Shown here: one piece after another, positions 51,604-59,376 of the stretch
Numbering within the stretch: the first letter of the stretch is position 1
Layout of the letters: the number at the start of each line of letters is the position of its first letter
Assembly (NCBI RefSeq): GCF_000384215.1
Contig: NZ_KB913032.1
Location: forward strand, 1,947,021-2,011,020
DNA from: Amycolatopsis alba DSM 44262
GTDB taxonomy: Bacteria; Actinomycetota; Actinomycetes; Mycobacteriales; Pseudonocardiaceae
DNA: 64,000 bases
Direction: 5' to 3'
The notes under the pieces: generated by a model
What the model saw: the letters and a program-made list of their open reading frames with translations, nothing else
What the model was told of the DNA's origin: nothing
The model's database searches: none
Made by a program: the position numbers and the translations under genes

Positions 51604-53376
51604 ATGTCCGCATCACCCAAAAGATGGCGCGGGGCGGCGATCGCCATCGCCGCGTCGCTCGCCGTCTCACTGGCACCGGCCGCGACGGCCGAGCCCGCGC
51701 CGGGGGTGCCCGTGCAGCTGCTGTCGATCACCGACCTGCACGGCTACTTCGGCGAGTACACCACGACCGTGCCCGGCTCGCGTGCCGGTGAGCCCGCGAA
51801 AACCGTCGGTGGCGGGGCGTACCTCGCCTCGCACCTCGACCGGCTGCGCGCACCGGAGAACTCCGTCCTGTTCTCCGCGGGCGACGACTTCTCCGGCTGG
51901 CCGCCGGAGACCGCGTGGTTCTGGAACGAGCCGACGATCGAATACATGAACATGCTCGGCGTCGAATTCTCCACCGTGGGCAACCACGAGATCGACCGGA
52001 AACCGGCCTATCTCAAGCACATGATGGAGGGCACCTGCCAGGGCCGCCCCGATCGCGACCTCTGCTTCACCGACTCGACCGGGAAACGCTTCCGGGGCGC
52101 GGACTTCGACTACTACTCCGCGAACGTGGTCAACGAAGCCACCGGCAGGCCGCTGGTCAAGCCGTACCACGTGCGGCAGGTCGACGACGGCCGCGGCGGC
52201 ACGCTCCCGGTGGGATTCATCCACGCCACGACCACCCACACGCCGGAAGAGCAGCTCTCCTACTGGCCGAGCGAACTGAAGTTCCTGCCCGAGGTGGAGA
52301 CGATCAACCGCTACGCCGAGGAGCTGCGCGGGCAGGGCGTCGAGGCCATCGTCGCCGTTGTGCACGAAGGGTTCTCGCAAGCGGACGGGGCGGGCTTCAA
52401 CGACTGCACCGCACCGTTCGGCCCGCTCGCCGACATGAACAAGCGGATCAGCCCGGCGGTGGACGCCATCGTCGGCGGGCACTGGCACGCGCTGGTGAAC
52501 TGCATGCTGCCCGACCCGGCCGGTCATCCCCGCCCCGTGGTGGACGCGGCGAACCACGGCAGGCTGATCAACGAGATCAACCTGGAGCTGGACCCGGCGA
52601 CCGGCGATGTCCGCCGGGACCGGACGAAGTCGGTCAGCCACGCCAACACCCGTGATGTCGCGCCGGATCCCGAGGTGCAGCGGATGGCGAAGTACTGGAA
52701 GGACCGGCTCCCCGCGCGGGGTGACCAGCGGGTCGCCACGGTCACCGGCGATCTCACCCGCACCTCCGGCACCGACGAGGAGTCCACGCTCGGCAATGTC
52801 ACCGCCGACGCGTTCCTCTGGGCGGCCAACAAGGACGGACGAGCCGATCTCGCGGTCGCGATGCCGGGAATCTTGTTACGCGACATACCTTTCGCTCCCG
52901 ATCCAGCCAAACCCGCGGACGCTCCGGGACGGGTGCTGTTCTCCGAACTGGTCTTCGGCACGGTCTACGAGAACGGCATCGGCCCGGCCGTCGTGCGCGG
53001 GACGATCACCGGCGAGAAACTCGACGAGCTGATCGAGAGCCAATGGCAGCGAGGCGCCGACGGTGCCGTGAAGTATCGGCACATGGCCGTTTCCGGCAAC
53101 GTTTCCTACACCTACGACCCCGGCGCCCCGCTCGGGCAGCACGTCGACATCAAGAAGATCCGGGTCAACGGGAAGTCGGTGAAGGCGGGCCGCGAGTACC
53201 GGATCGCGACCCTGGCCAACAACTTCTTCGCCCGCAACGCCACACCGGGGTTCACGGCGCTTTTCGATGCCAGGAACCAGGATCGGAGCATCTACTCCGG
53301 TGCGGACGCGCTCTGGAAGTACATGGAGGCGAAGTCGCCGGTCCGGCCGCCGAAGCTCGACCGGGTCCGGCCCTAG
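51604..53376 (+). CDS. Exported 5'-nucleotidase/UshA-like metallophosphoesterase
   Basis: A 590-residue secreted enzyme. Signal peptide of about 29 residues (ending ATA), a calcineurin-like N-terminal domain with metal motifs 'SITDLHGYF', 'FSAGDDFSGW', 'FSTVGNHEID' and 'IVGGHWHAL', and a C-terminal 5_nucleotid_C domain ('GDLTRTSGTDEESTLGNVTADAFLWA', trimmed; 'YENGIGPAVVRGTITGEKL'). The usual 'GND' is SAGDD, with Asn absent at that step. AAGGAGG lies 5 nt before the ATG, 10 bases after the binding-protein gene, so it is in the sugar operon. It may strip phosphate from nucleotides or nucleotide sugars. Confidence 0.9.
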   Translation: MSASPKRWRGAAIAIAASLAVSLAPAATAEPAPGVPVQLLSITDLHGYFGEYTTTVPGSRAGEPAKTVGGGAYLASHLDRLRAPENSVLFSAGDDFSGWPPETAWFWNEPTIEYMNMLGVEFSTVGNHEIDRKPAYLKHMMEGTCQGRPDRDLCFTDSTGKRFRGADFDYYSANVVNEATGRPLVKPYHVRQVDDGRGGTLPVGFIHATTTHTPEEQLSYWPSELKFLPEVETINRYAEELRGQGVEAIVAVVHEGFSQADGAGFNDCTAPFGPLADMNKRISPAVDAIVGGHWHALVNCMLPDPAGHPRPVVDAANHGRLINEINLELDPATGDVRRDRTKSVSHANTRDVAPDPEVQRMAKYWKDRLPARGDQRVATVTGDLTRTSGTDEESTLGNVTADAFLWAANKDGRADLAVAMPGILLRDIPFAPDPAKPADAPGRVLFSELVFGTVYENGIGPAVVRGTITGEKLDELIESQWQRGADGAVKYRHMAVSGNVSYTYDPGAPLGQHVDIKKIRVNGKSVKAGREYRIATLANNFFARNATPGFTALFDARNQDRSIYSGADALWKYMEAKSPVRPPKLDRVRP

Positions 53377-53377
53377 C

Positions 53378-54289
53378 TCACCTGAACCGGGACGGAGGGG
53401 TCGGCACATGTTCGCTCATCGAGTCGAACTTGCGGACATAGGTCAGCCCCTCCGGGATCTCGACACTGGTCGTCGAGGTCCAGCCACGGGTCAGGGTGGG
53501 CCAGTCGGGCACGTCGGGGTGGAAGTGCGGCCGGAACGGCTCGTAGCCGTCGATGAAGGCGGCCGGTTCCGACCTCGCCTGCCACCGGATGTCCGCCGAC
53601 AACCGCAGCCGGTCGCTGAGGTTGGGGCGGGCCCCGTGCACGGTGAGGCTGGTGAACATGAGCACGTCCCCCTGGCCGAAGTGGGTGCTGCGCCAGTCGT
53701 CCACACCGCTGCCCGCCACCTGCGCGGTGACCCCGCCGGGGCCCTCCGCCCGTGACACACCGAGCACGCCGAGCTTGTGCGATCCGGCGAGGACCTCGAG
53801 CCCGCCGGCGTCGGCGGGACAGTCGGCGAGGGGGATCCACATGGTCAGGGTGTCGACCGCGCCCTGGATGAGGCGGTAGTCCTGGTGAGCGGGCGTGGGC
53901 GTGGCCCGCGGCGTCGGCGCCGTGACGCGGGCGATGTGCATCGGGTGGCAGAAGACCTCCTCGCCGAGCAGCCGCTGAGCCAGGCCGCGCAGCTCCTCCC
54001 GTTCGCAGAGCTCGTGGAAGGACTGCGTCGCCTGCACGGCGGAGTACATGCCGAAGAAGGTGGACTTGCCCTCCTCGACCGCCCGGTCGGACGCCCGCAG
54101 CTCGTGCGGTTCGGTGCCGGAGGCCAGCCACCTGCTGTCGTGGAGCACGGCCGCGATGTCGGCGCGGACACCGGTGACGTAGTCGCCGGGCAGCAGACGG
54201 GGGAAGTAGAGGTAGCCGTCCTCGGACATGCGCTCCCGCAGCGTCGCGACGTCGTCGGCGATGTCGCTGGAATCGATCAACTGCTTCAT
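53378..54289 (-). CDS. Phytanoyl-CoA dioxygenase (PhyH) family oxygenase
   Basis: A 303-residue Fe(II)/2-oxoglutarate oxygenase. The facial triad is visible: His135 and Asp137 in 'PAHQDYRL' and His218 in 'LTVHGARPNLS'; Arg229 or Arg235 would bind 2-oxoglutarate. An N-terminal 'LRERMSEDGYLYFPRLLP' is typical of the family. The substrate is unknown. GGAGG precedes the ATG at 54289. Divergent from an AraC regulator. PhyH-AraC pairs are common in actinobacterial sugar and secondary-metabolite loci, and here it abuts the sugar operon's end (gap of one base, convergent). Confidence 0.9.
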   Translation of the reverse strand: MKQLIDSSDIADDVATLRERMSEDGYLYFPRLLPGDYVTGVRADIAAVLHDSRWLASGTEPHELRASDRAVEEGKSTFFGMYSAVQATQSFHELCEREELRGLAQRLLGEEVFCHPMHIARVTAPTPRATPTPAHQDYRLIQGAVDTLTMWIPLADCPADAGGLEVLAGSHKLGVLGVSRAEGPGGVTAQVAGSGVDDWRSTHFGQGDVLMFTSLTVHGARPNLSDRLRLSADIRWQARSEPAAFIDGYEPFRPHFHPDVPDWPTLTRGWTSTTSVEIPEGLTYVRKFDSMSEHVPTPPSRFR

Positions 54290-54352
54290 GTTCTGCCTCC
54301 ACAATGGGGGTCTCGACGGATTCGACTGTAGGAAGGGCGGGGCATCGCGGAC

Positions 54353-55234
54353 ATGGCTGAACCTGCCGGGGAGATGACAGATCCTGCTGCGACGCCCTCG
54401 CCTCCGGCCGGGTTGCTCGTCGTCGGCGAGAGCACCTTCACCAAACGCTTCGAGGCGATCCGGCCGACCGGCTCGCCGAGCTGGCTGCTCATGTGGACGA
54501 CGCGGGGGCACGGCGCCGTGCAGCACGGGGACACGGCCCTGACCACCGGCGCGGGGCAGCTCGTGCTGATCGAACCCGGCGTGCGGCACAGCTACGGAGT
54601 CGCGCCCGGCGCCGCGGAATGGTCGCTGCAGTGGGCACATTTCCGGGCACCACGAGGGAACTGGCTCGGGACGAGCCGCCGGCTGACCCCGGCGGCGAGT
54701 GGCGCCGCGGAGGCCATCGACGCCGCCTTCGACCGGCTCCGCCGTTACGCCCGGCTCACCGGTGATCACATCCCGCCGTCGCCGGTCCGCCTCCCGGCCT
54801 TCGCCACCCGCCCCGACCAGCAGGCCCTCGCCCTGTGCGCGCTCGAAGAGATCGTGCGCCTGGCCGACCTCGCCGGTGCCCCCGCCGCGCCGCCGGGCCC
54901 TGACCCGCGCATCGCCCGCGTGCAGCGGCTCATCGCCGAGACACCGGAGGCCCCGCACACCCTGAACTCGCTCGCCGCCATCGCCGGGCTGTCACCGTCG
55001 CGCTTCAGTCACCTCTACGCGAAGACCACCGGCCACAGCCCCATGCAGGAGGTGCGCGCCCGCCGCCTGCACCGCGCGGCCCGGCTGCTGACCGGCACGG
55101 GAATGTCCGTCGCCGCTGTCGCCGTCACCGTCGGCTACGTCGACCAGTTCCACTTCAGCCGCGCGTTCCGCCGCGAGTTCGGCCTGCCGCCGAGCAGCTA
55201 CCGGGACAACGGCGAGGTTCCCGGCTGGGACTGA
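54353..55234 (+). CDS. AraC-family regulator
   Basis: A 293-residue regulator with a cupin-type N-terminal domain (about 20-130; 'GHGAVQHGDTALTTGAGQLVLIEPGVRHSYG', trimmed) and a C-terminal AraC HTH pair ('TLNSLAAIAGLSPSRFSHLY', 'RAARLLTGTGMSVAAVAVTVGY', 'FSRAFRREFGLPPSSYRD'). Start ATG at 54353 or 54374. It lies 63 bases from the divergent PhyH gene and probably controls it. Its last 80 bases overlap, on the opposite strand, the unusual tail of the VOC gene at 55155. Confidence 0.9.
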   Translation: MAEPAGEMTDPAATPSPPAGLLVVGESTFTKRFEAIRPTGSPSWLLMWTTRGHGAVQHGDTALTTGAGQLVLIEPGVRHSYGVAPGAAEWSLQWAHFRAPRGNWLGTSRRLTPAASGAAEAIDAAFDRLRRYARLTGDHIPPSPVRLPAFATRPDQQALALCALEEIVRLADLAGAPAAPPGPDPRIARVQRLIAETPEAPHTLNSLAAIAGLSPSRFSHLYAKTTGHSPMQEVRARRLHRAARLLTGTGMSVAAVAVTVGYVDQFHFSRAFRREFGLPPSSYRDNGEVPGWD

Positions 55235-55661
55235 CGCTTTCCGGGAAGGGCCGGCCGTAGTCCTGGACCCGGACATCGCCCGCGCCGAACTCGGCGTCGG
55301 GAAGCACGTCCGCAACGCGTTTTTGGCTGAACCGCAGCACGTTCCCCGAGGGGTCGAAGAACGCGCAGTCGCGGACACCGTCGGGCCGGTCGATGGGTTC
55401 TTGCATCACTTCGGCGCCGGAGGCTTCGATGTGCTCGAAGGTGGCGTCGCAGTTGTCGGTCACGAAGCCGAGACCGCCCAGCGGCACGTGCTCCACGTCC
55501 GACGGCGTGAGGACGATCCGCAGGTCTGGCTGGGACGGCGGGCCGACGCTCACCAGCCGGCCGTCGTCGCGGACCTCGAAGCCGAGCACGTCACGGTAGA
55601 AACCGATCGCCTCGTCCAGGTCGTGGACGACGAGAGCGCAGCACGTGAGCGTGAGTTCCAC
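55155..55661 (-). CDS. VOC/glyoxalase-fold protein with an antisense-overlapping tail
   Basis: A 168-residue protein. Residues 1-125 are one VOC module: 'CALVVHDLDEAIGFYRDVLGF', 'GPPSQPDLRIVLTP', 'DCAFFDPSGNVLRFSQK'. Such proteins bind a metal and act in glyoxalase-type or resistance reactions; substrate unknown. After 'RFSQK' where relatives usually end, an extra 43-residue basic, low-complexity tail runs 80 bases into the convergent AraC gene, suggesting a lost stop codon. The GTG start is 4 bases beyond the sigma-factor stop, so it forms an operon with the sigma gene. Confidence 0.75.
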   Translation of the reverse strand: MELTLTCCALVVHDLDEAIGFYRDVLGFEVRDDGRLVSVGPPSQPDLRIVLTPSDVEHVPLGGLGFVTDNCDATFEHIEASGAEVMQEPIDRPDGVRDCAFFDPSGNVLRFSQKRVADVLPDAEFGAGDVRVQDYGRPFPESVSPSREPRRCPGSCSAAGRTRGGTRG

Positions 55662-55665
55662 GCGG

Positions 55666-56535
55666 TCACGCCCCACCGAGATAGACGACGTCGAGGTCGC
55701 GGAGGAGGTCCGGATCCGCCTGCAGTTCGATGCCGGCGATCTGCCCGTCGGTGACGGTGAACGTGAAGACGACCTGCGGCCTGCCGCGGTGTGCCCAGAC
55801 CGCGGCCGGAACGCCGTCGACCAGGGCGAGCCGGGCGGCCTCGGCCCGACCGGCGAAGACGGCCGCCACCGCGTCGGCGCCACGGGCTTCGGCGGTCGCG
55901 CCCATCCGCACGGCCGCCGGGTCAGCGACGAGGACGGCGTTCGCGTCGAGCAGCGAGAGCAGGGCGGCGAAATCCCCGTCGCGGGAGGCGGCCAGGAACG
56001 CGGCGACGATCTCTCGTTTCCGGGATCTCGCGGCATCGGACGCGGCGGCCGCTCCCTGCACCCGCCGCCGGGCCCGGCTGGCAAGCTGCCGGGCCGCCGC
56101 CGGGGAGCGGTCGATGATCTCACCGATCTCGCCGAACGAAACGGCGAAGATGTCGTGCAGCACGAACGCCAGCCGCTCGGCGGGGGTCAGGGTGTCCAGC
56201 ACCACCATCAGCGCCACCCCGACCGAGTCGGCCAGCAGCGCGTCGTCCTCGGGGCCCGGATGCGGCGCGACGGGCTCGGGCGGCAGCGCCCCGGCGGGCT
56301 CCTCACGCCGGACCTGACGTGCCTCGAGCATGTTCAGGCAGACGCGGGCGACGACCGTGGTCAGCCATCCGCCGGGGTTCTCCACCTGTCCGGTGTCGGC
56401 GCGGCTGACCCGCAGCCATGCCTCCTGCACCGCGTCCTCGGCGTCACCGGGAGAGCGAAGCATCCGGTAGGCCACCGCCCGCAGGCGATCATGGTGCTCG
56501 GCGAACCGCTCGGTCAGCCAGTCCTGTTCGACCAT
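55666..56535 (-). CDS. ECF41-type RNA polymerase sigma factor
   Basis: A 289-residue sigma factor with region 2 ('HHDRLRAVAYRMLRSPGDAEDAVQEAWLRV', trimmed; 'WLTTVVARVCLNMLEARQVRRE'), region 4 ('LTPAERLAFVLHDIFAVSFGEIGEII', trimmed) and a SnoaL-like C-terminal domain (about 170-289) ending 'DPDLLRDLDVVYL', close to the NPDKL motif of ECF41. The DGGG-type linker motif is not evident ('LVADPAAVRMG' instead). In ECF41 the extension controls activity without an anti-sigma. Divergent from a VOC gene across a pair of TGTCACA elements. Confidence 0.9.
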   Translation of the reverse strand: MVEQDWLTERFAEHHDRLRAVAYRMLRSPGDAEDAVQEAWLRVSRADTGQVENPGGWLTTVVARVCLNMLEARQVRREEPAGALPPEPVAPHPGPEDDALLADSVGVALMVVLDTLTPAERLAFVLHDIFAVSFGEIGEIIDRSPAAARQLASRARRRVQGAAAASDAARSRKREIVAAFLAASRDGDFAALLSLLDANAVLVADPAAVRMGATAEARGADAVAAVFAGRAEAARLALVDGVPAAVWAHRGRPQVVFTFTVTDGQIAGIELQADPDLLRDLDVVYLGGA

Positions 56536-56536
56536 C

Positions 56537-56599
56537 TGTCACATTCCTCCGTCCGGGCCTGTCATTCCGATTGACCGGCGACGCCACGCCGATGTGACA
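56537..56599. promoter_or_regulatory. Facing ECF41-type promoters
   Basis: TGTCACA occurs on the plus strand at 56537-56543 and on the minus strand at 56599-56593 (TGTGACA on the plus strand). 16 nt after each is TGTC (56560-56563, +) or GGTC (56576-56573, -), each one base from CGTC. Published ECF41 promoters are TGTCACA, 16 nt, CGTC (from memory). One promoter would serve the VOC gene at 56618, the other the sigma gene itself; their start sites would fall within about 10 bases of each other. Confidence 0.65.
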
Positions 56600-56617
56600 G
56601 CACGAAGGAGACAGGGA

Positions 56618-57031
56618 ATGAAAGCGCACGTCAGCTCGATCCTCCTCGCCGTCGAGGACATGGACCGGGCCAAGCAGTTCTACACCGAGGGACTGGGCTG
56701 GAAGATCAAGAACAACTACGGCGTCTCCGTGTTCTTCGAATCGGACGGCGCGTCGCCTGTCGGTTTCTACCGGCGCGAAGGCCTGGCCGACCAGGTGGGC
56801 ACGAGCCCGGAAGGCAGCGGTTTCAGCGGGCTGGTGCTCACCTACGTCGTCCGCAGTGAGGCGCGCGTCGACGAGATCATCGCCGAAGCCGAGAAGGCGG
56901 GTGCCACCGTCCTCAAACCCGCCGGCGCGTTGCCGTGGGGCGGCTACGGCGGCACTTTCGCCGACCCGGACGGCTATGTCTGGAGCCTCGGCTACAGCTC
57001 CCAGGGCACAGACCAGCTCTACGCGGAGTAG
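56618..57031 (+). CDS. VOC/glyoxalase-fold protein
   Basis: A 137-residue single VOC module: 'HVSSILLAVEDMDRAKQFY', 'GVSVFFESDGASPVGFYRR', 'AEKAGATVLKPAGALPWGGY' and 'FADPDGYVWSLGYSSQ'. The metal ligands are not all obvious. GAAGGAG precedes the ATG at 56618; earlier in-frame codons lie in the promoter. Preceded by the plus-strand TGTCACA element, so a likely target of the divergent ECF41 sigma factor. A bidirectional hairpin follows. Confidence 0.88.
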   Translation: MKAHVSSILLAVEDMDRAKQFYTEGLGWKIKNNYGVSVFFESDGASPVGFYRREGLADQVGTSPEGSGFSGLVLTYVVRSEARVDEIIAEAEKAGATVLKPAGALPWGGYGGTFADPDGYVWSLGYSSQGTDQLYAE

Positions 57032-57039
57032 CCGGGTCC

Positions 57040-57076
57040 GGCCCGCCGAACCCGGCTCAACCGGGCTCGGCGGGCC
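57040..57076. terminator. Bidirectional stem-loop (16 bp)
   Basis: 57040-57055 pairs with 57061-57076 with one A-C mismatch, loop CTCAA. Between the VOC gene (+) and the 3' end of the HTH regulator (-); its right arm is inside the regulator's last codons. Confidence 0.7.
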
Positions 57077-58007
57077 AGGTCCAGGACATCCCCCGGATCC
57101 CTGGCCGCACCGCCGACGTGAACGTGATCGCCGGGGAGAGCGTCGAGAGCGGCACGTCGGTGACGTCTCGCTCCGGGCCGGAAGCGTGGTCCAGCCGATA
57201 GGAATGACAGCGCTCCGGCATCGCCTCCGGGGCGAAGTGGATCTCCAGGAGGTGCTCCGGCATCGAGTGGCGGAACCGGCGGTCGTAGCGGTCGTCGGGA
57301 ACACCGTCGGTGTACTCGAATTCGTATTCGAAGATCGCGGTCTCCCCTGGGGCGAGCAGCCTGTCCGACACCAGTTCGCTGACGATGAGCGCCTGATCGG
57401 GGAGCACCTCGGTGCGGCCGGGCACGCAGTAGCGGGTCGCCGACAGCCTCGGCGGGCTTCCCGGCGCGCAGCCGCGCAGGACCACGACCCTGGTCTGGAC
57501 CGGTTCGTCGGTGGCACGGACGACCTCGCGCACCCGCTGCCGGGTCAGCGCCCGGTCGGTCCCGATGTGCAGTGATTCGTGCAGGCTCAGCAACATGAGG
57601 GACGGTTCATCCGAAGACTCGAACGAATGCAGTACGGAAAGCACCGGCTCTCGCGGATCCCACAGCCGGTCCCAGCCGACCAGGCGACGGAACGCGGGGA
57701 GGTCGTCCTCCGGCCGGTGAAGCAGATCGAGCAACGATTTCGCGGGGAGACCGAGCAGTTCCTCCAGCAAGGCGACCGCCCGCAGCGACTCGGGCCGCTC
57801 GGGCCGGGTCCTCCCTGTCCGCCAATAACTCAGCGTCGTCGTACTGATAGACACGCCCGCTCTGGCGAGCCGCTCCTTCACCCTGCCCAGGCCCAGGCCG
57901 CTGTGGTCGATGGCCCGCGACAACGCCTTGCTGAACGGACCGGTGGCGAGCACGCGCGCCAGCTCCCCCTCGGCGCGGGCCCCTGGGGTGACGGAGAACA
58001 GCGACAT
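57057..58007 (-). CDS. HTH (XRE/Cro-like) transcriptional regulator, unknown family
   Basis: A 316-residue protein with an N-terminal HTH-like region (about 15-75; 'FSKALSRAIDHSGLGLGRVKERLARAGVSISTTTLSYWRTGR', trimmed: 'VSISTTTLSYWRTGRTRPER' is a typical recognition helix of XRE proteins) and a 230-residue C-terminal domain of unknown function with no match I can name. No signal or membrane segment. The ATG at 58007 is preferred; the frame opens further upstream (to 58094) over the operator element. Being divergent from two secreted proteases that share its upstream element, it is a candidate regulator of both. Confidence 0.7.
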   Translation of the reverse strand: MSLFSVTPGARAEGELARVLATGPFSKALSRAIDHSGLGLGRVKERLARAGVSISTTTLSYWRTGRTRPERPESLRAVALLEELLGLPAKSLLDLLHRPEDDLPAFRRLVGWDRLWDPREPVLSVLHSFESSDEPSLMLLSLHESLHIGTDRALTRQRVREVVRATDEPVQTRVVVLRGCAPGSPPRLSATRYCVPGRTEVLPDQALIVSELVSDRLLAPGETAIFEYEFEYTDGVPDDRYDRRFRHSMPEHLLEIHFAPEAMPERCHSYRLDHASGPERDVTDVPLSTLSPAITFTSAVRPGIRGMSWTWPAEPG

Positions 58008-58452
58008 CGGCTTCTCGACCTCCGCGGTGATCTTGGACTTCCTTTCGAGGGATGTGCAATCCGCAGAAAGTACTGTCCTTTTCCGTTGACGCACATAAGT
58101 CCCGGATACGGGGCATTCGATGATGACCGGCTGACAATTCCGGACAATTCGGAGAAACCATTACCGCGACACGCTTCCGGCCGTTCACGATCCCGGTGAG
58201 TCCGTGAACGTTCCTGGGTTTCGGCGGCGTCGACCGCAGTCCTGACCGGAAGCAGGAGGCAGTCGCCGTTCCGTGTACCTGCCTATGGCCGGAACGATCC
58301 CCGACTTTCGTCTCCCTACCTAGGAAGGTTTTCCGCGTCTCCCGTTGCCGGAAATCTTTGCTCACCGGCATCGAGCACCTCTGCCGGATTCCCGCATCAC
58401 CCTCGCTCAGCAACGACCAGCAGGCGGCTCGGCCGCCCGATTGTGAGCTAAC
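58008..58452. other. Long intergenic region with the protease element
   Basis: 445 bases without a gene. It contains the conserved element at 58057-58090 close to the regulator start, then about 360 bases before the protease gene. The rest is AT-richer than coding DNA and includes a CCTAGG at 58322-58327, and no open frame with a ribosome site was found. A long 5' leader for the protease mRNA or a small RNA is possible but unproven. Confidence 0.5.
58057..58090 (+). promoter_or_regulatory. Conserved 34-nt protease element, copy 1
   Basis: CAATCC, then the palindrome-like core GAAAGTACTGTCCTTTT (58066-58082), then CCGTTGAC ending at 58090. It matches copy 2 at 59253 in 29 of 34 positions without gaps. 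The TTGAC could be a -35, and the core an operator. It lies 50 bases from the regulator's start (-) and 363 bases before the protease start (+). Confidence 0.6.
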
Positions 58453-59172
58453 ATGCGAAAACTGGCTTCAGTCGCTCTCGGGATCCTGGCGGCGGCACTC
58501 GCGGTGTCCACGCCCGGAATCGCGAACGCGCAGACGGACTCGGGTGTCCAGCCCTCGATCATCGGGGGCGGCTCCGCCACGGAGACCTACAGCTTCATGG
58601 TCTCGCTCAACAACGGCTGTGGCGGCAGCCTCGTCGCACCCCAGTGGATCGTGACGGCCAACCACTGCGGCAGCGCGTCGCAGGGCCGGATCGGCTCGAT
58701 CAACAAGAACTCCGGCGGCGAGGTCGGCAGGATCGACCGCCGGGTCACCAAACCCGGCACGGACCTCACGCTCATGCACCTGTCCACGGCCGCCCGCTCC
58801 ACCCCGGTCCCGATGGCCACGAGCAACCCGGCGCCGAACACCACCGCGCGGCTCCTCGGCTGGGGCTGCACCAGCTGGCCGAGCTGCAGCACGCCGACCA
58901 CGCTGCGCCAGATCGACCTCCGGGTGCTGGCCAGCAGCTCCTGCCGCGCCGGCGGTGGCGGCGCCGGTGACGTCTGCATCTCCGGCGACCGCACGCATTC
59001 CGCCTGTCACGGCGACTCCGGCGGACCGGCGGTCGTCGGCACCACCGGACGCTGGACCCTGGTCGGGGAGACGCACGGCCCCGGCGACAACGGGGGCGAA
59101 TGCGCCACCTCCACCCTCTACACCGGCATCGCCCAGCACCTGAGCTGGATCAAGCAGCAGACCGGTCTCTGA
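58453..59172 (+). CDS. Secreted trypsin-like serine protease (S1), protease 1
   Basis: A 239-residue secreted protease. Signal peptide of about 26 residues (ending ANA), short pro-region, activation site before Ile36 ('IIGGG'). Triad: His71 ('VTANHCGS', Asn in place of the common Ala), Asp104 ('GTDLTLMHL') and Ser189 ('CHGDSGGPAV'). Eight or so cysteines would form disulfides. Substrate-pocket residue 189-equivalent cannot be assigned with confidence, so trypsin-like specificity is only suggested. A strong terminator follows. Confidence 0.9.
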   Translation: MRKLASVALGILAAALAVSTPGIANAQTDSGVQPSIIGGGSATETYSFMVSLNNGCGGSLVAPQWIVTANHCGSASQGRIGSINKNSGGEVGRIDRRVTKPGTDLTLMHLSTAARSTPVPMATSNPAPNTTARLLGWGCTSWPSCSTPTTLRQIDLRVLASSSCRAGGGGAGDVCISGDRTHSACHGDSGGPAVVGTTGRWTLVGETHGPGDNGGECATSTLYTGIAQHLSWIKQQTGL

Positions 59173-59186
59173 GTACCGAACAACGG

Positions 59187-59225
59187 AAAACGGCACGCCT
59201 CGATCACCGGGGCGTGCCGTTTTTC
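59187..59225 (+). terminator. Rho-independent terminator after protease 1
   Basis: AAAACGGCACGCC (59187-59199) pairs with GGCGTGCCGTTTT (59211-59223), perfect 13 bp, followed by a T. The A/T flanks give a U-run in the RNA. Confidence 0.85.
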
Positions 59226-59252
59226 GTCTATTTTGGACAATCGCGCGCCGCG

Positions 59253-59286
59253 CAATCCTCCGAAAGAACTGTTCTTTCCCGTTGAC
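59253..59286 (+). promoter_or_regulatory. Conserved 34-nt protease element, copy 2
   Basis: CAATCC, then the perfect palindrome GAAAGAACTGTTCTTTC (59262-59278), then CCGTTGAC ending at 59286. Spacing of every part equals copy 1. It is 91 bases before the protease 2 start. Confidence 0.65.
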
Positions 59287-59376
59287 CGGTTCGGGTCTTT
59301 TCGCGGATTTCCTGGGACACCTCGTCCGAATACGTTTGAAGCGTCCCCCTCCCCTGCGTTTTCCCGAGGAGTCCCC

